Shown in pieces: positions 1-11,570 of a stretch of 64,000 bases of DNA. The stretch comes from Sarcomyxa edulis (Eukaryota; Basidiomycota; Agaricomycetes; Agaricales; Mycenaceae): positions 2,108,001 through 2,172,000 of the forward strand of contig QUOL01000005.1 of NCBI GenBank assembly GCA_009761415.1, in the 5' to 3' direction. Position 1 is the stretch's first letter; each line of letters starts with the position of its first letter. A model generated the notes under the pieces. That model was given only the letters and a program-made list of their open reading frames with translations. It searched no databases and was not told the origin of the DNA. The position numbers and the translations under genes are program-made.

Positions 1-3000
1 AGATTGACGCGAGTAAAGCAAGATGAGAACGAAATTGTACTACATGGTGACCGCCGCCTCGAGCGTCTAGAAGAGATGGAAACAATCATAGTCTCGCCAA
101 GGATCATGTGAACATCTTTGAGTAGAACCTCGGATCGTGCATGAGTTCAATTGTATCGTTCACAATTTTCATATCTACAACGGAGGTCAGCATGAGATCT
201 GACAGAGCAGCAATCCAACGCACCAAGATCAGACCCCAAGTTCAAACAAGCCATCATTTTTATCGTAGAAGCGTCTACGGCTTGACCGATGACCTCGACG
301 TATGTATCGGCCAGTTTCGAGTCCTTCTCGTCAGAATGAACACATAGTGTGACCCGATCAGTCTTGGAATCAACACAAGGACAAGGAATACGAGACGCAC
401 CCCAACCCACGTCAATCTCACTTGTCCCCCATCACTAGCCTCTACAACGGCCGCGTTGTCGTTTTCAAACTACGAGAAGAGTACGTGAATTAGAGGTGGG
501 GAATCATCTGAAAGGAATGTACCTTGAGAAACTTGCATGGTAGGCGGACGGTCTTTCCAACAAACTGAGGAAGACGCGTCGAATTGACTCGGATCGAGAC
601 GTGTTCGCTGCTCGACATAACGTGGAGAAATCTGAAAGGGAGCAAGGCGAGTCACAGCCACAACGCTTTCTCCGATCGTCACTCGATGTGACGGCCGTGA
701 CGATGCGCGTCTCCCCGGTCCCGCCGGTGCCAGTGGCAAGTGCCCCATCCAGATTCCAGATTCCACTTGCCGTCCACTGAACTCGTCTCGGGACTCTCGG
801 AGCATCTAGGTGAGAATGTTTAACTCCTGTGTGTACAACTCAGAACTTGCATCTGTCAGATGTATGGTAGCATTCGAAGATGAGACGTTTGTAGATTCTG
901 TTTGTGACTACAAGCCCAAAACGAATCTACTTATTGCGTCAGGCCTCTGCAGAAGTTGCTATATATCAGATTTATCATCCATGTTGATCACTCGTGGTGC
1001 TCTAGTGAACAGGACTGATCCTTCCAGATGAAGTAATGGCCATCAAGCTCAAGGACATACTTACCTTGTCGAACTTGTCTTTCAATCAGTCTGGTGGACT
1101 CGGACTGAGTCGGACAGCATGCGTTTTTGGGATTGTAGTCTCTTCTCTTTTTCGGGAGGTCGGACTATCTACGACAGGATGCCATAATGCGGTAGACCAT
1201 TGAACGACACCTTGGACTCCTCTATCGTGGACTTGTCGACCGAACTTCTCTTGCTCTTGTCTTCGATGGTGCACCTTCCGAATCAACATGCGCGGAGCAG
1301 TACCAGAGATCAAAAGGATGCCAGTGTGCGGGTACCGTTCTCTTTGGGGGACTCACCACCGACCCTCATTGTTCTCCGTATCTACCATTGTCGTCAATTC
1401 CCCCTCGAATATCAGGATCAGACAAAATCGGATGTCGTCCAAGTCCAAGTCCATCGTGGGTTGAGTACCAACCACTCTCAGGCTACCCCAAGCTTCCTCG
1501 ATATCTTCGTCTCAATCATCGGACAGACGTCCGTCCGGGCGGTGATGTACTATCCGATCGTTCCCTTCCCGGCTTTCTCGTCAAGGTGAGCCGTACCCTC
1601 TATACCAATAAAGACTCGTGTATATGCTAACATCTACTCACTTACTTGCTGGTATAGGTATGATGGAGATACTTCCATCTTCCATCGGTCTTTCATAGAA
1701 TGCCGTCGCGAATGAAACATCAGTGTTGATGTTGTTCTCGCAGGCCTTCGAAGACCGCCGGATGACGCTAATACTCATACTCCAATTCAATACGGCGAGA
1801 GGTCGGGCTGTCCACGACAGGGATCTCATATGGTCTATCGTGGACTTGTCGACCGAACTTCTCTTGCTCTTGTCTTCGATGGTGCACCTTCAAATCCAAC
1901 ATGCGCGGAGCAGTATCCAGAGATCGAAAGGAGTTTCACTAGATGTGATGTGTGGGTATCGTTTTCCATTTTCATGGGAGACTTGACACCAAGTCAGGAC
2001 CTGAATCGTTCTTCGTGTCCACCATTGAGGTCGATTTCTCCTCGTCGGATGCCGTCCAAACCCTAGGCTACTTCGGATTGAGTACCACCCTCGGCCACTT
2101 GAATCTTCGCTTCAACCATCGGACAGACTGGACGGACGTACTTATTCGAGGGTGGAACACCTACATTACCCACCTTCCGTCCGTCTGAGCTATCCTCCGC
2201 CCCCCTCGTCAAAGTCAAAGTGAGCCGCTCAATCTATAAAGACTCGTATATATGCTAACATCTACCCACTTATTTCCATCTTCCATCGGCCTCTCATAGG
2301 ATACCGTCGCGAATGAAACATCAATGTTGATATTATTGCGCTCGCAGGCTTTCGAAGACCGCCGGATGACATTGACATTTCAATGCAATACACCCTCTCG
2401 CACGCGCCGAAGATTCAATGAATTTCCACTTCCATTTCGATCTTGAACCAGCCCTGCGTACGCGTACGCTCCTCCATTGTCATTGTCATTCTCAAGTTTG
2501 CTTGATGATGCTTGATGCCCGATGTCGGAGGTAATGCACAGCTTCAGCCTTCGAGATTCATTCGAGTTCCTGTCTGTCATTTCTTGTTCATTCAGAGATA
2601 TCATCGTTCAGCAGAGATCGGATCGGAACGAAGGGAAATGAAATGAAGAGGTACTTACGCCGTCTGGAATGGAACATGGAACATATCAGGGGCGGGGCAG
2701 TATTTATTTGTCAGGTACACTGTGACTTACTACTTCGGTAACACTCCTACTCAGGTGTGTGTTATTTTCTTTCGATAGAGGGAGAGGGAGAGAAAGACGT
2801 CGGAACGTGACCGTCGACCTCTCTACCTACAGACGCAGACTCGGAGAATCGATGTGGGTCATGACATGGACCGTGCGTGCATGCCCTGACTTTGATGCGA
2901 AGACCCACCGGATCATCAGCGTATACAGTCGCGCCCGCCGACGTCAATGGAACGCTCGCGCCGTCTGTTTGTGCCTTGTCAGGTCAGGCAACGCTCACAT

Positions 3001-3150
3001 ACAAACCGCGGTTCGCATTCATTCAAAAGGCGGACCAAATGAATACAATGAATGCAATGAATACCCAAGGGCCAAGGTCCATCCATCTCGGCTTTAGATG
3101 AGGTCTGCGCCCTGAGATGCATGTACTGTTCCTCGGAGTCGGGGTCGGAG
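1..3150. other. Gene-poor region without a supportable gene
   Basis: I found no reading frame longer than about 110 codons that joins across plausible introns or resembles a known family. Short frames occur on both strands. The only structure is the tandem duplication at 1155-2372, listed separately. The stretch may hold decayed coding sequence, because the two repeat copies share a short protein-like segment in one plus-strand frame. Confidence 0.5.
1155..2372. repeat. Diverged tandem direct duplication, unit about 600 bp
   Basis: Two direct copies lie side by side, roughly 1155-1766 and 1798-2372. Matching blocks occur in the same order in both. One begins with the sequence around 1219 and 1832, where about 50 bases are nearly identical. 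A second ends at 1610-1645 and 2236-2272. A third is the block at 1711-1766 and 2310-2372. The spacing between matches drifts from about 600 to 640 bases, so small indels have accumulated. Both copies encode the same short peptide segment in one frame, but neither stays open, so this looks like a duplicated and decayed sequence. Confidence 0.75.
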
Positions 3151-3165
3151 GAGACACGAGCGACG

Positions 3166-3170
3166 TATAA
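3166..3170 (+). promoter_or_regulatory. Candidate TATA box of the small secreted peptide gene
   Basis: A TATAAG sequence lies about 155 bases upstream of the ATG at 3324, in an otherwise GC-rich stretch. That spacing suits a fungal core promoter with a 5' leader of roughly 100 bases. No transcript data are available. Confidence 0.4.
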
Positions 3171-3323
3171 GAGGGGGCGGACGCGATTTCGTTCTTCATT
3201 CTATTCCGACGACTCGAGCAACTCTTGTCCAGGTTAGTTAGTGTGTTTGCATGGTACAGGACTCTCTCTAACAAATATTACGAAGGGAACAGCCGATAAT
3301 CCCAACACCAACACCATCCCAAC

Positions 3324-3646
3324 ATGAAATCCACATTCTCCAAGCTCACCACCCTCGTCGTCCTACTCGCCATTTCCCTGCAAGGGACACTAGCTTCCCC
3401 CGTGGCGACGTAAGTCCACCAACTCGCACTCAACTCGCACTCACATTCTACATCCAAACGGACTTCACTAATGCATCCATCTACAGTTACAGTACTAGTG
3501 CATCACCTACGCAAAGCACACCGGCATGGGACGGGTGCCACTGTCCATTCTTCGGTGAACCCCCTGTTGAGAGAGATACGGTGGATGCGAAGCGTCAGCT
3601 CAAGTGTCTTATTATTTGCCCGACTGTGCAGCCGAGTGCTGTTTGA
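3324..3646 (+). CDS. Small secreted peptide precursor with a KR cleavage site
   Basis: Two exons, 3324-3409 and 3487-3646, are separated by a 77-nt GTAAGT...ACAG intron and give an 81-aa protein. Residues 1-24 form a clear signal peptide: Lys near the start, then a Leu/Val-rich core ending in LAS. The mature part is short and Ser/Thr/Pro-rich. It has four cysteines, as a CHC pair at 46-48 and at 69 and 73. A Lys-Arg dibasic site at 64-65 would, if cut by a Kex2-type protease, release a 16-residue C-terminal peptide holding the last two cysteines. There is no CAAX end, so it is not a typical basidiomycete mating pheromone. I do not recognise the family; a role as an effector or signalling peptide is inference only. 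An upstream TATA box and perfect splice phase support a real gene. Confidence 0.65.
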
Positions 3647-3858
3647 GTATGAGGGGGTGTTGCGTTGGAGGGGGTTGGTTGTTGGAGTTAGTGCACGTTC
3701 AGAATGGAATACAAGCTTGAAGTAGATGGTAGTGAACAAACGAAGCCCACTTGCATTTGAATCGGAGTTAGTCGGGCCGGGTGTTGTGTGATGTTTGTTC
3801 ACTTTTTGACGCGACTAGTCCTGGACGCGTTCCTTCCCTTCCTGCTTGTGATGCCACG

Positions 3859-6800
3859 ATGTCAATGTCATCCTCTCACTCTCCACCCAACAACAGCTCA
3901 GCTCCTCGTCGGTCTCAACGCGAAAAGAAATTGGTGAAGCCGTTTGGGTCATGTGAGTGCCAAGTGACGAGTATGGGTTGTATTGACTCAGAACTTGACT
4001 TGACTTTGATTTTGTGTTGCGTTATCAGTCGAGGGCTCGGTCAACCGGAAACGTGCCGATAGTGATACCGAGGAAGACCCAGTAGGGGACGATGAGGACG
4101 AGGTACCTCAGGACGATGAAGAAGAAGACGAGGAAGAAGAAGAACAAGAAGAACAAGAATACCACGCTCCAGCACCCAAACCAAAGACAAACCCAAAACC
4201 AAAGACAAAAGGCCCACCTGCGACGAAAAAACCACGTACCACCGCCACCACCGCACCCAAACCCACCACGACCACGCGTAAACCCAGAAAAACCAAACCG
4301 AAAAACGGAGTAGATGCGCCAAAGTTCGATGCAGCTCAAATCGCGAAAGAGACGAGGATTAAGGATGATAATCCTATTTTCAGTGCGTCCCACCACTCCC
4401 TTCCCTTCCATCCTATCTTCATTTTTTTTCGACGTGCAATCGTATCGTGTGCTAATCCTCATCTCACCTACCTATAACTTTGCTACGCCAGACGCAATAC
4501 TAAACCCTTCATCCCCCCTCCAAACCACCGCCGAAGACTTCCTCGAATCCCTCTCCCAAAACCCCGCAGCAGCCCAAGCCGAACTCATCAACTTCATCCT
4601 CCGCGCCTGCGGGTGTAACGACTCCGTAGACGCGGATGAGGTTATGGATTATGATGGGATCGTGGATGCGCTTGATGGGTTTACTGAGGGGCTTAAGAAG
4701 GTGAGTTGCACGACTACCCAATCCCTCTCGTTTCCAATTACGACTACGCCTGGTGTCTCGTGTCTCGTGTCTCGTACTAGTGCTAGTATTATCATCTACT
4801 TGCTAATTACTAATCACTGAAAACTTATGTATGACAGCACGACACCCAAACCTACCCCCTAACATCCCGACACCCCCCCTTCCACACCCGCACCCCCCGC
4901 TCCCCACCCTTCTCATTCCGCACCTCCCTCTCCGAATTCCTACACCGCACAATAACCACCTCCTCCCACCCCACCACCTCCTCAACTTCACTCCTCGGAC
5001 CCCACCCCACCCCCCACACCCCCCTCTACACAACCCCCCTCCTCCCAACCCTCCAAGCCTGGATCATCGCCATGTCCAGCTCCCAAGTGCGCAGCGTGAG
5101 ACATACAGCGACGGTGGTAGCGCTGGAGGTGGAGGGGGCGCTTTGTGGGGTTGCTGCTGGGGTTGAGAGGGAGGGGGGGTGGTGGAGAGGATTAGGGAGG
5201 GGGAGAGGAAGAGGGCGGGGAAGGCGGCGGTGAGTAGGGGGAGGGGTGGGGGGGATAAGGGGAGGGGTGTGGGTGGGGGGGATAAGGGCAGAGAGAAGGA
5301 GTTGGAACGCAAATCCCAAGACGTCCAAGACCGCCTCACCAAACTCCGCGAATACCTCTCCGAATTCATCGACGGCGTCTTCGTGCACCGATACCGCGAC
5401 CTCGACCCGCAAATCCGCGCCGACTGCGTCCGCGCCCTCGGGCGTTGGTTCGTCGCGTACCCATCTCATTTCCTCCTCGATGCCAATGGCAGCTATTTGC
5501 GGTACGTCGGGTGGGTTCTGTCGGATGCGAATACGATGGTGAGGGTGGAGGCTGTTAGGGCGCTTGTTGGTGTGTATGGGATTAACGTCGATTCTTCCAC
5601 TAACAATAACGCCGATTCCCATTCCTTCAACGCCAATTCCTATTCCCATTCCTATTCCAACAACACCAACAACAACACCACCTACGTCGGACAAGCACAA
5701 CCGACAATCCCAAGCTCCCTCAACCACTTCACCCAACGATTCAAACCGCGACTCATCGAGATGGCGCTTCGGGATACGGATGTGGGGGTGCGGGTGGCTG
5801 TTATTGGGGTGTTGGGTGCTATTGATGCGCATGGGTTGTTGGAGGATGGGGAGGGGGACGGGGGTGCGCGTGGCGGGAACGGGAACGGGGAGAGAGGGCA
5901 GGGAAATGGGGAGGGAGAAGGGGAGAGAGACCAACTGTGTCGATTGGTATTCGACGCAGAACCGAAGGTGAGACGGGCCGTGGGTGGGTTTGTTGGGGGT
6001 GTTTGGGGGGAGGCCGTTAGTGAGAGGGTGCAGGAGAGGGAGAGGGGGGGTGGGAGGAAGGCTAAGATTTCCAAGAAAGACAAGCAACGTATCGGGATCA
6101 AAGTCTTAGCTCAGTTATTGGTTAAGTGGGGGAAGGCCCTCGACAAGGTTGCTGCTGCTCCCGAGCCTGATTCTGATTCCGACAATGAGGAGACTACAGG
6201 TGAAAGTAGGAAACGCAAACAAACCGTCGCGGTATCCGTCTCCGTCTCCCTCCACGATCAAAACCAAACTCAAAACCAAAACCAAAAAGGAAGCGGAATA
6301 GGAAGGAGCCAAGGACAAGGCCGCACGGCGCTAGCCGTCGACGCCCTCTGGGACTCTGTTGAAGCTGTCCGGGATTGGGAGGGTGTGTTGGGGATGTTGG
6401 TGTTGGATCATTCGCCTGCGCGTGAGGGGGGTGGGGGGCGTCGAGGCCGAAACGGGAAAGCTAGACGGAACGCGAAAGGGACCGACGCGACTGGAGATGA
6501 GAACGAGGACGATGGCGATGATAACGACAATGGGGATGAAAACGGGAATGGCAATGGAGGGAACGCGAATGGGAGCACGGTAGACGAAGCGTGGAGACTT
6601 GAAGAAGTAGAAGAAAGCGTGTTGTTGGAGGTTCTGGTGGCTTCTTTGAGGAGGGCTGGGGCTGGTGGTGAGGGTGGTGGTGGTGGGGGTAAGAAGGTAC
6701 GTTCTGTTCTGTTCTCTTTTCTTTCTCCTCTTCCCTTGCCTTCTCCTCTCTCCTCCTCATCATCCCTCCTATCACTTAATCATCTACTGATAAAAACCCT

Positions 6801-9799
6801 ACTCTACGACACAGACCCACGCCCAAACCGAAGACCCCAGCACCTCCTCCCCCAGCACCACCATAACCCGCGAACTCATCAAAGCCCTCCCCCAACTCTT
6901 CATCAAACACCAGACGGACCAAAAACGTATCGCGGATGTGTTGTTGATTCCGTGTTTGATGGGGTTGGATTTGTATTTGGAGATGCGGATGATTAGTGTG
7001 CGTGCATTTGACTCTCTGAATCGTTTCTCGTGGCGTCGTGTTGTGTTATTTCACTCTCACTGACACTCTCGGAAAAAACGCGTCGCGTCGTGTCGTGTCA
7101 TTTTCTCTCGATTCTATTCTCGTCGCGTCTATCATACTTATCTACCTTACCTTCGTTTCACAGGCCTACGCAAACCTATGGGACGACATCACAAAACAAC
7201 TCCTCTCCCACTCCTCCCTCCCCGTCCTCAAAAACGCAGCCACAGCCATCCACCACCTCATGTCCGCCACAAGCCCCACCCTCACTAACACCAACAGCAC
7301 CAAGATCCTCGAACTCGAAGACGAACTCTCATCCTCTCTACGCCACGCCGTATCCTCCCCTACCTCCTCCTCCTTAACCTCAACATCCGGGGCAGGAGGA
7401 GGAGCAGAGGGGGAGATCGAGAAAATGAGTTTCACGGGGGATGAGGTCCTAAGCTTGAGCGCGATATGTTGTCGGTTGAACGTGCTTGTGGGTATAAGGG
7501 ATATGACGGCGTGGATGGAGGAGAGCGAGGGGGGGAAACAGAGTTGTGCGTGGGATATTTTGGGGGGTTTGGTTGAGAGGGGGAGGTTGGGGTATAAGGA
7601 GGAGGAGTTGGTGAGTCCGTTTATCCATCCATTATCCGTCTCCCCGTCTCTTCTCCTCTTCATTCCTGGATGCCGTGAACTGACTTCATGACGTGGTTTT
7701 TTGTGTCCGTGTGGCGTTTCTCTTTCCCAGATGATCGACCAAGCCCTAAACGTCCTAACGATGCACCTATTCTGGAAAGCCCAACGCCTCAACACGGACG
7801 TCACCGTGGATCCCAATTCCGAGTTGGTTCGGACGTTGGGTGAACAAAGGGATTCGTTGGTGGAGAAGTTGGTTGAGTATGCTGTTGGGACTCAGTCGAA
7901 TACGGTTGAGGGGATTAAGCGAGCGGTGCGTACTCTAGCCTTATTTCTTCCCCCACTTTTCACTCGTTAAGATGTTTCTGTTTCTGACATAACACGGTCC
8001 TTTTTTCTTCTTTTGGTACGGGTAGGCATTCCAAAACCTAATGAACATCCACATCCTCTTCTGCGCCTCGGAAACCCTCGCTGCAGATGGCTCGCCTCTA
8101 CCTATTGCTTCGTTGAAGATCGAGTTGGAGGATGAGGTGCAGTATCGGTGTGCGGGATTTATACAGGCTGAGATTGAGAGGTATGCGGAGGATTTGGAGG
8201 GGGAGCGGGAGGATGGTGATGATGCAGAAGGAGAGAAGAGCGATGATGAGGATGATGGGGATGATGATGAGAGTGAAGATGAGCCTGTGAAAGGCAAGGG
8301 CAAGAAAGGGAAGAACGTCAAGAATAAGAATAAGAAGAAGACATCGGGGAAGGAGAAAGACAACGGTATGCCATCTATCCTTATCCTATAACCTAAGAAC
8401 TGTCAACTCACTCACCTTTGACGGTCCAGCCTCCATCCCAACCCGCTCACGACTCGAGAAAGAATACATTTTCATCGGTGTGATGGCCACCTTCCTACGC
8501 GCGATCTGCGCCAACGTCATACACGTCCGACACGGGGCCATCTTCCTTGCGCATTATGGTCGAATAGGGCCGACATTTGATACGTGTTCCAAAGCTATCG
8601 TGGACGTTCTACGCGATGAGGGTATGTATAAGGGTAATGGTGAGGTTGTTGCTACCGTTGTCACTCAGGCTTTGCAAGAGGTGAGTCAGAAACAGTGCTT
8701 TTACCGTCTCGATATAGTTGTCTGATTTTTCTGGTTCAAGGCATTTACGTTGGTTCTTGATGACGTCGTCCACGACGAGACTCACGCTGTCGCACTCGCG
8801 AAGCTGTTCAATACAGCGTTCGTCGTCAGAGGCAGTCAGCTCTCGATCCTCCGCCGCTTGGATAGCCAATACGTTGTCGAAATCCATACGACGTTGCTCA
8901 CTTGGATTGGCAAGCGTTTGGCGGCTTATCAGGTTAACAAGAATAAGAAATCCCTGAAGAAGGGTGTCTTGTTTTTCCGGGTGTTGCTTCCGTTGTTGGT
9001 TGTTATACAGAGCAGAGATGCGCTGAGGATGTAAGTTCTATGACTATGAAGTTCGATGATTGATTTACTGATATCGTGGCCGAGTAGTAAAGCGCATATG
9101 GACCAAGTCCTTGCTCAAGCCAAGGTGGAGATCTCGCCTACTTCGAAGATATGGGATCCTCAGAGGGCTTATGAGAAGAGACTCGCTACGGCGATGGCGA
9201 AAGACAAGGGTGAGATTGACCCGGTTTTCGTCATGCTGACTTCATCGCTGACTGACTGACATCGCTGCCCAGTTCCTGCTCCCAAGGGCCGCAAACCACA
9301 GGCCAAAGGAGCCGTCACAAGCGAGGAGGAAGGAAGCGACGGGGAGAAATTGGTAGATGAAACCAATGCCCCAGAACCGCCTGTTCGTCCGAAACCAAGA
9401 CCCAGACGTGCTACTCGCGCCCGTCCCGCCAAACCCGCTGCAACTGATGATGATGAGGAGGAGGATGAGGATGATGATGTCGATCCTGCGACTCCGAAAG
9501 CCAAGCCGCGTCCGAGAGCTACTTATAAGGTCAAGACTCCCACTAAACCGCAAGACGAACCGTCACGCCCTTCTCCAGCAGGCTCTGCTACGATGTCTGA
9601 GGCAGAGCTCGACGAGCCGACAACGCCACAGGCTAGTCGCAAACGGGTGCGCTCGGAGGAACGTGAAGAGGAGGGAGCAGGAGCTGAGAATGAGAATGAG
9701 AATGAGAATGAGGGTCAGGCTAGTGGTTCACCTCCTCAGCCTACTCCTGCTACACCTGTGGGAGAGATACAGATTCGTCGAAAGCGTGCTCGCCACTGA
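3859..9799 (+). CDS. SCC3: Cohesin subunit Scc3 / STAG (SA, Irr1, Psc3 family)
   Basis: Scc3 binds the Scc1 kleisin and the Scc2 loader surfaces and holds cohesin on chromatin for sister-chromatid cohesion. Exons: 3859-3952, 4029-4382, 4492-4700, 4838-6696, 6815-6997, 7164-7610, 7731-7925, 8026-8365, 8430-8680, 8741-9030, 9088-9209, 9273-9799. All junctions keep frame except one point inside exon 4. The N-terminus is basic then acidic. The STAG domain shows RSVRHTATVVALEV, and the stromalin-conserved segment shows FVHRYRDLDPQIRADC followed by LRYVGWVLSDANTMVR, both family signatures. The C-terminus is acidic/basic and disordered and ends RRKRARH. Length is about 1,600-1,620 aa, longer than animal SA proteins because of low-complexity insertions. 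The upstream frame of exon 4 stops at 5231-5233. Either the G run at 5173-5179 is one base off, or an extra 62-nt intron (5230-5291) restores frame. Confidence 0.93.
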
Positions 9800-9933
9800 T
9801 TGCTGCATTATGATTATACCACCGTCACGTACTGATCGCTACTTGTTACTTACATTATTTCTCTAAGTTCTCTTTGTATTTTCCGAGTCTTGTTATGCTA
9901 TATCCATTCATACTGACTGATGTATGATCATCA

Positions 9934-10683
9934 TTACTTTGTACTACATGCACCGATGTAATCACAGAAGGTGTTGAGTGCTGCGACAAGTATGCACCTT
10001 GGTGTCGACGGCGAATGGAGGCCCAGCAACCCAAGATGTGAGACAGAGCAATCATAGAAGTCTAGATATAGTCGGCGAGATTCCACAAGGTTATCGAGTT
10101 CAGGAACACTAGGATTTAACACTCTTTTCTGAACTTTCTCGCCGTGGCAAACAATTAGACGGTGAGATGAATAGGATACGAAACAGACCTCGTATTTCCC
10201 ACTGTACATATTCGTATCTGCGAATTCCTGTTTTGACCAAAAGGGTACAGGGACTCCGCATCCGACTGTTCTAAGATGTTCAAAGCATAAATTCACATGA
10301 ACGGCAAAAGGATAATAGTTATGACCATGCCTGCAGGCTACGGACTCTAAAAAAAGTCGAGGGCATTCCAAAGCAGGAGTAGTGAAGTCCTGCAAAAGAA
10401 GAATCAGTTGATGCTGCATAATACAGGGTACTAAAACCGCAACAAAAGGGAGATGTCTCGGAGGAGGGGTGAACGGAGTACTGCTCGCCATAAGGGAGTT
10501 GCCATTCAACGCGATGATTGGGTGGCATCTCGTGAATGCCACTGATGGTAGCATATGCTGAAGGTCCTTGGAGGGAGCAACAGCCTCTTGATTACTTACT
10601 GCAAGCCCTAGAACAGTTTGACGGATATCATCACTCACTGTAATATAGTCATCCACACGGCCGAGTTGCTCGGAACTCGTCAC
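9934..10683 (-). CDS. Hypothetical protein, probably the 3' part of a multi-exon gene
   Basis: An open frame of 249 codons ends at 9934. I recognise no family in it; it has several Cys and His residues and a hydrophobic stretch near residues 75-100. A tacag splice-acceptor sequence lies on this strand near 10640. Further coding-like segments follow upstream at roughly 10690-10860 and 10860-10961. It may therefore be the terminal exon of a gene extending towards 11320, where a short hydrophobic segment is also open. I could not close those upstream exons into one frame with confidence, so only the long frame is annotated. Confidence 0.35.
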   Translation of the reverse strand: MTSSEQLGRVDDYITVSDDIRQTVLGLAVSNQEAVAPSKDLQHMLPSVAFTRCHPIIALNGNSLMASSTPFTPPPRHLPFVAVLVPCIMQHQLILLLQDFTTPALECPRLFLESVACRHGHNYYPFAVHVNLCFEHLRTVGCGVPVPFWSKQEFADTNMYSGKYEVCFVSYSSHRLIVCHGEKVQKRVLNPSVPELDNLVESRRLYLDFYDCSVSHLGLLGLHSPSTPRCILVAALNTFCDYIGACSTK

Positions 10684-11570
10684 TCAAATTTGTTGGCCAA
10701 ACATGACTTTGCCAGCAATAAAACTCCAGAGACGTTGACTTGTTACTGTCGTTGTAGACGTGTACTTTCGGCCCTTCCGCAGCGCAATAAGAGTCTTGCA
10801 ATACACGAAATTCGATGGTGGCTAGCGGTTTCCTTGTGATGAGGATTCCAATGCAACGCACCTAACAGTGTTCGGTATAGCCAGTGCGTGATATTGATCT
10901 TGGACACGCATGCTACTTCATCTCGAAAATTTCGCAGTTCCGCTGTTATATCATGCTGCATAGCATGGCCGCTGAGGAAGATAATTCAAGAAATCTTATG
11001 CTGCGTATATCCAGGAATCGCGACTCCTAGGGCCAAACAGGAACTATACTATAGGTCAGATAGACAGATGCCCAGGAAGCCAGTAAATGCTACAACAATC
11101 ATCAGTTGGCAGGAGGTAAACACCAGACAGGAGGACGTCGATAATTCACAAATGACACGCTGATGGCCAGATTGAGTGGGAGACGGAGACAGAGTCCGGA
11201 AGACGGCCGGAGCACCAACAAGATATTTCTTTCCGAACGACGATCTCCAAGCGCTCTGGCAAGTTTCATCTTTCATCTCACATTCGAACTTGCCTTTCAC
11301 ACATGAAAGCATCGCCATAAATCCCGGATGTTGGCCGCTTAACAGCGTCAGCTGCGGACGACAGGCCGTTCATTTAGATGATTCTGCCCAAGAGGACACG
11401 AAACGGCCATATACCACCTTGTTCCGGCGTTTGAGCACTGGCAATGCATTCGAGATGCCAGTAACTACTCTTGTTGGTTGTGTACAGCGCTGTATTCGGT
11501 ACCTGTTCATCCCGGCATGTGGGTTTTTAAGAGTGCCAGTTCCTGATCCGGGACCCAAGAAAATTTCGCG

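Noticed and set aside
5026..6087. 353-codon minus-strand frame opposite Scc3
   Set aside because: It is antisense to the conserved SCD region and arises from the extreme C/G strand skew; its Pro/His-rich product has no family features.
7166..7816. 216-codon minus-strand frame
   Set aside because: It overlaps two verified Scc3 exons in antisense and runs through their intron.
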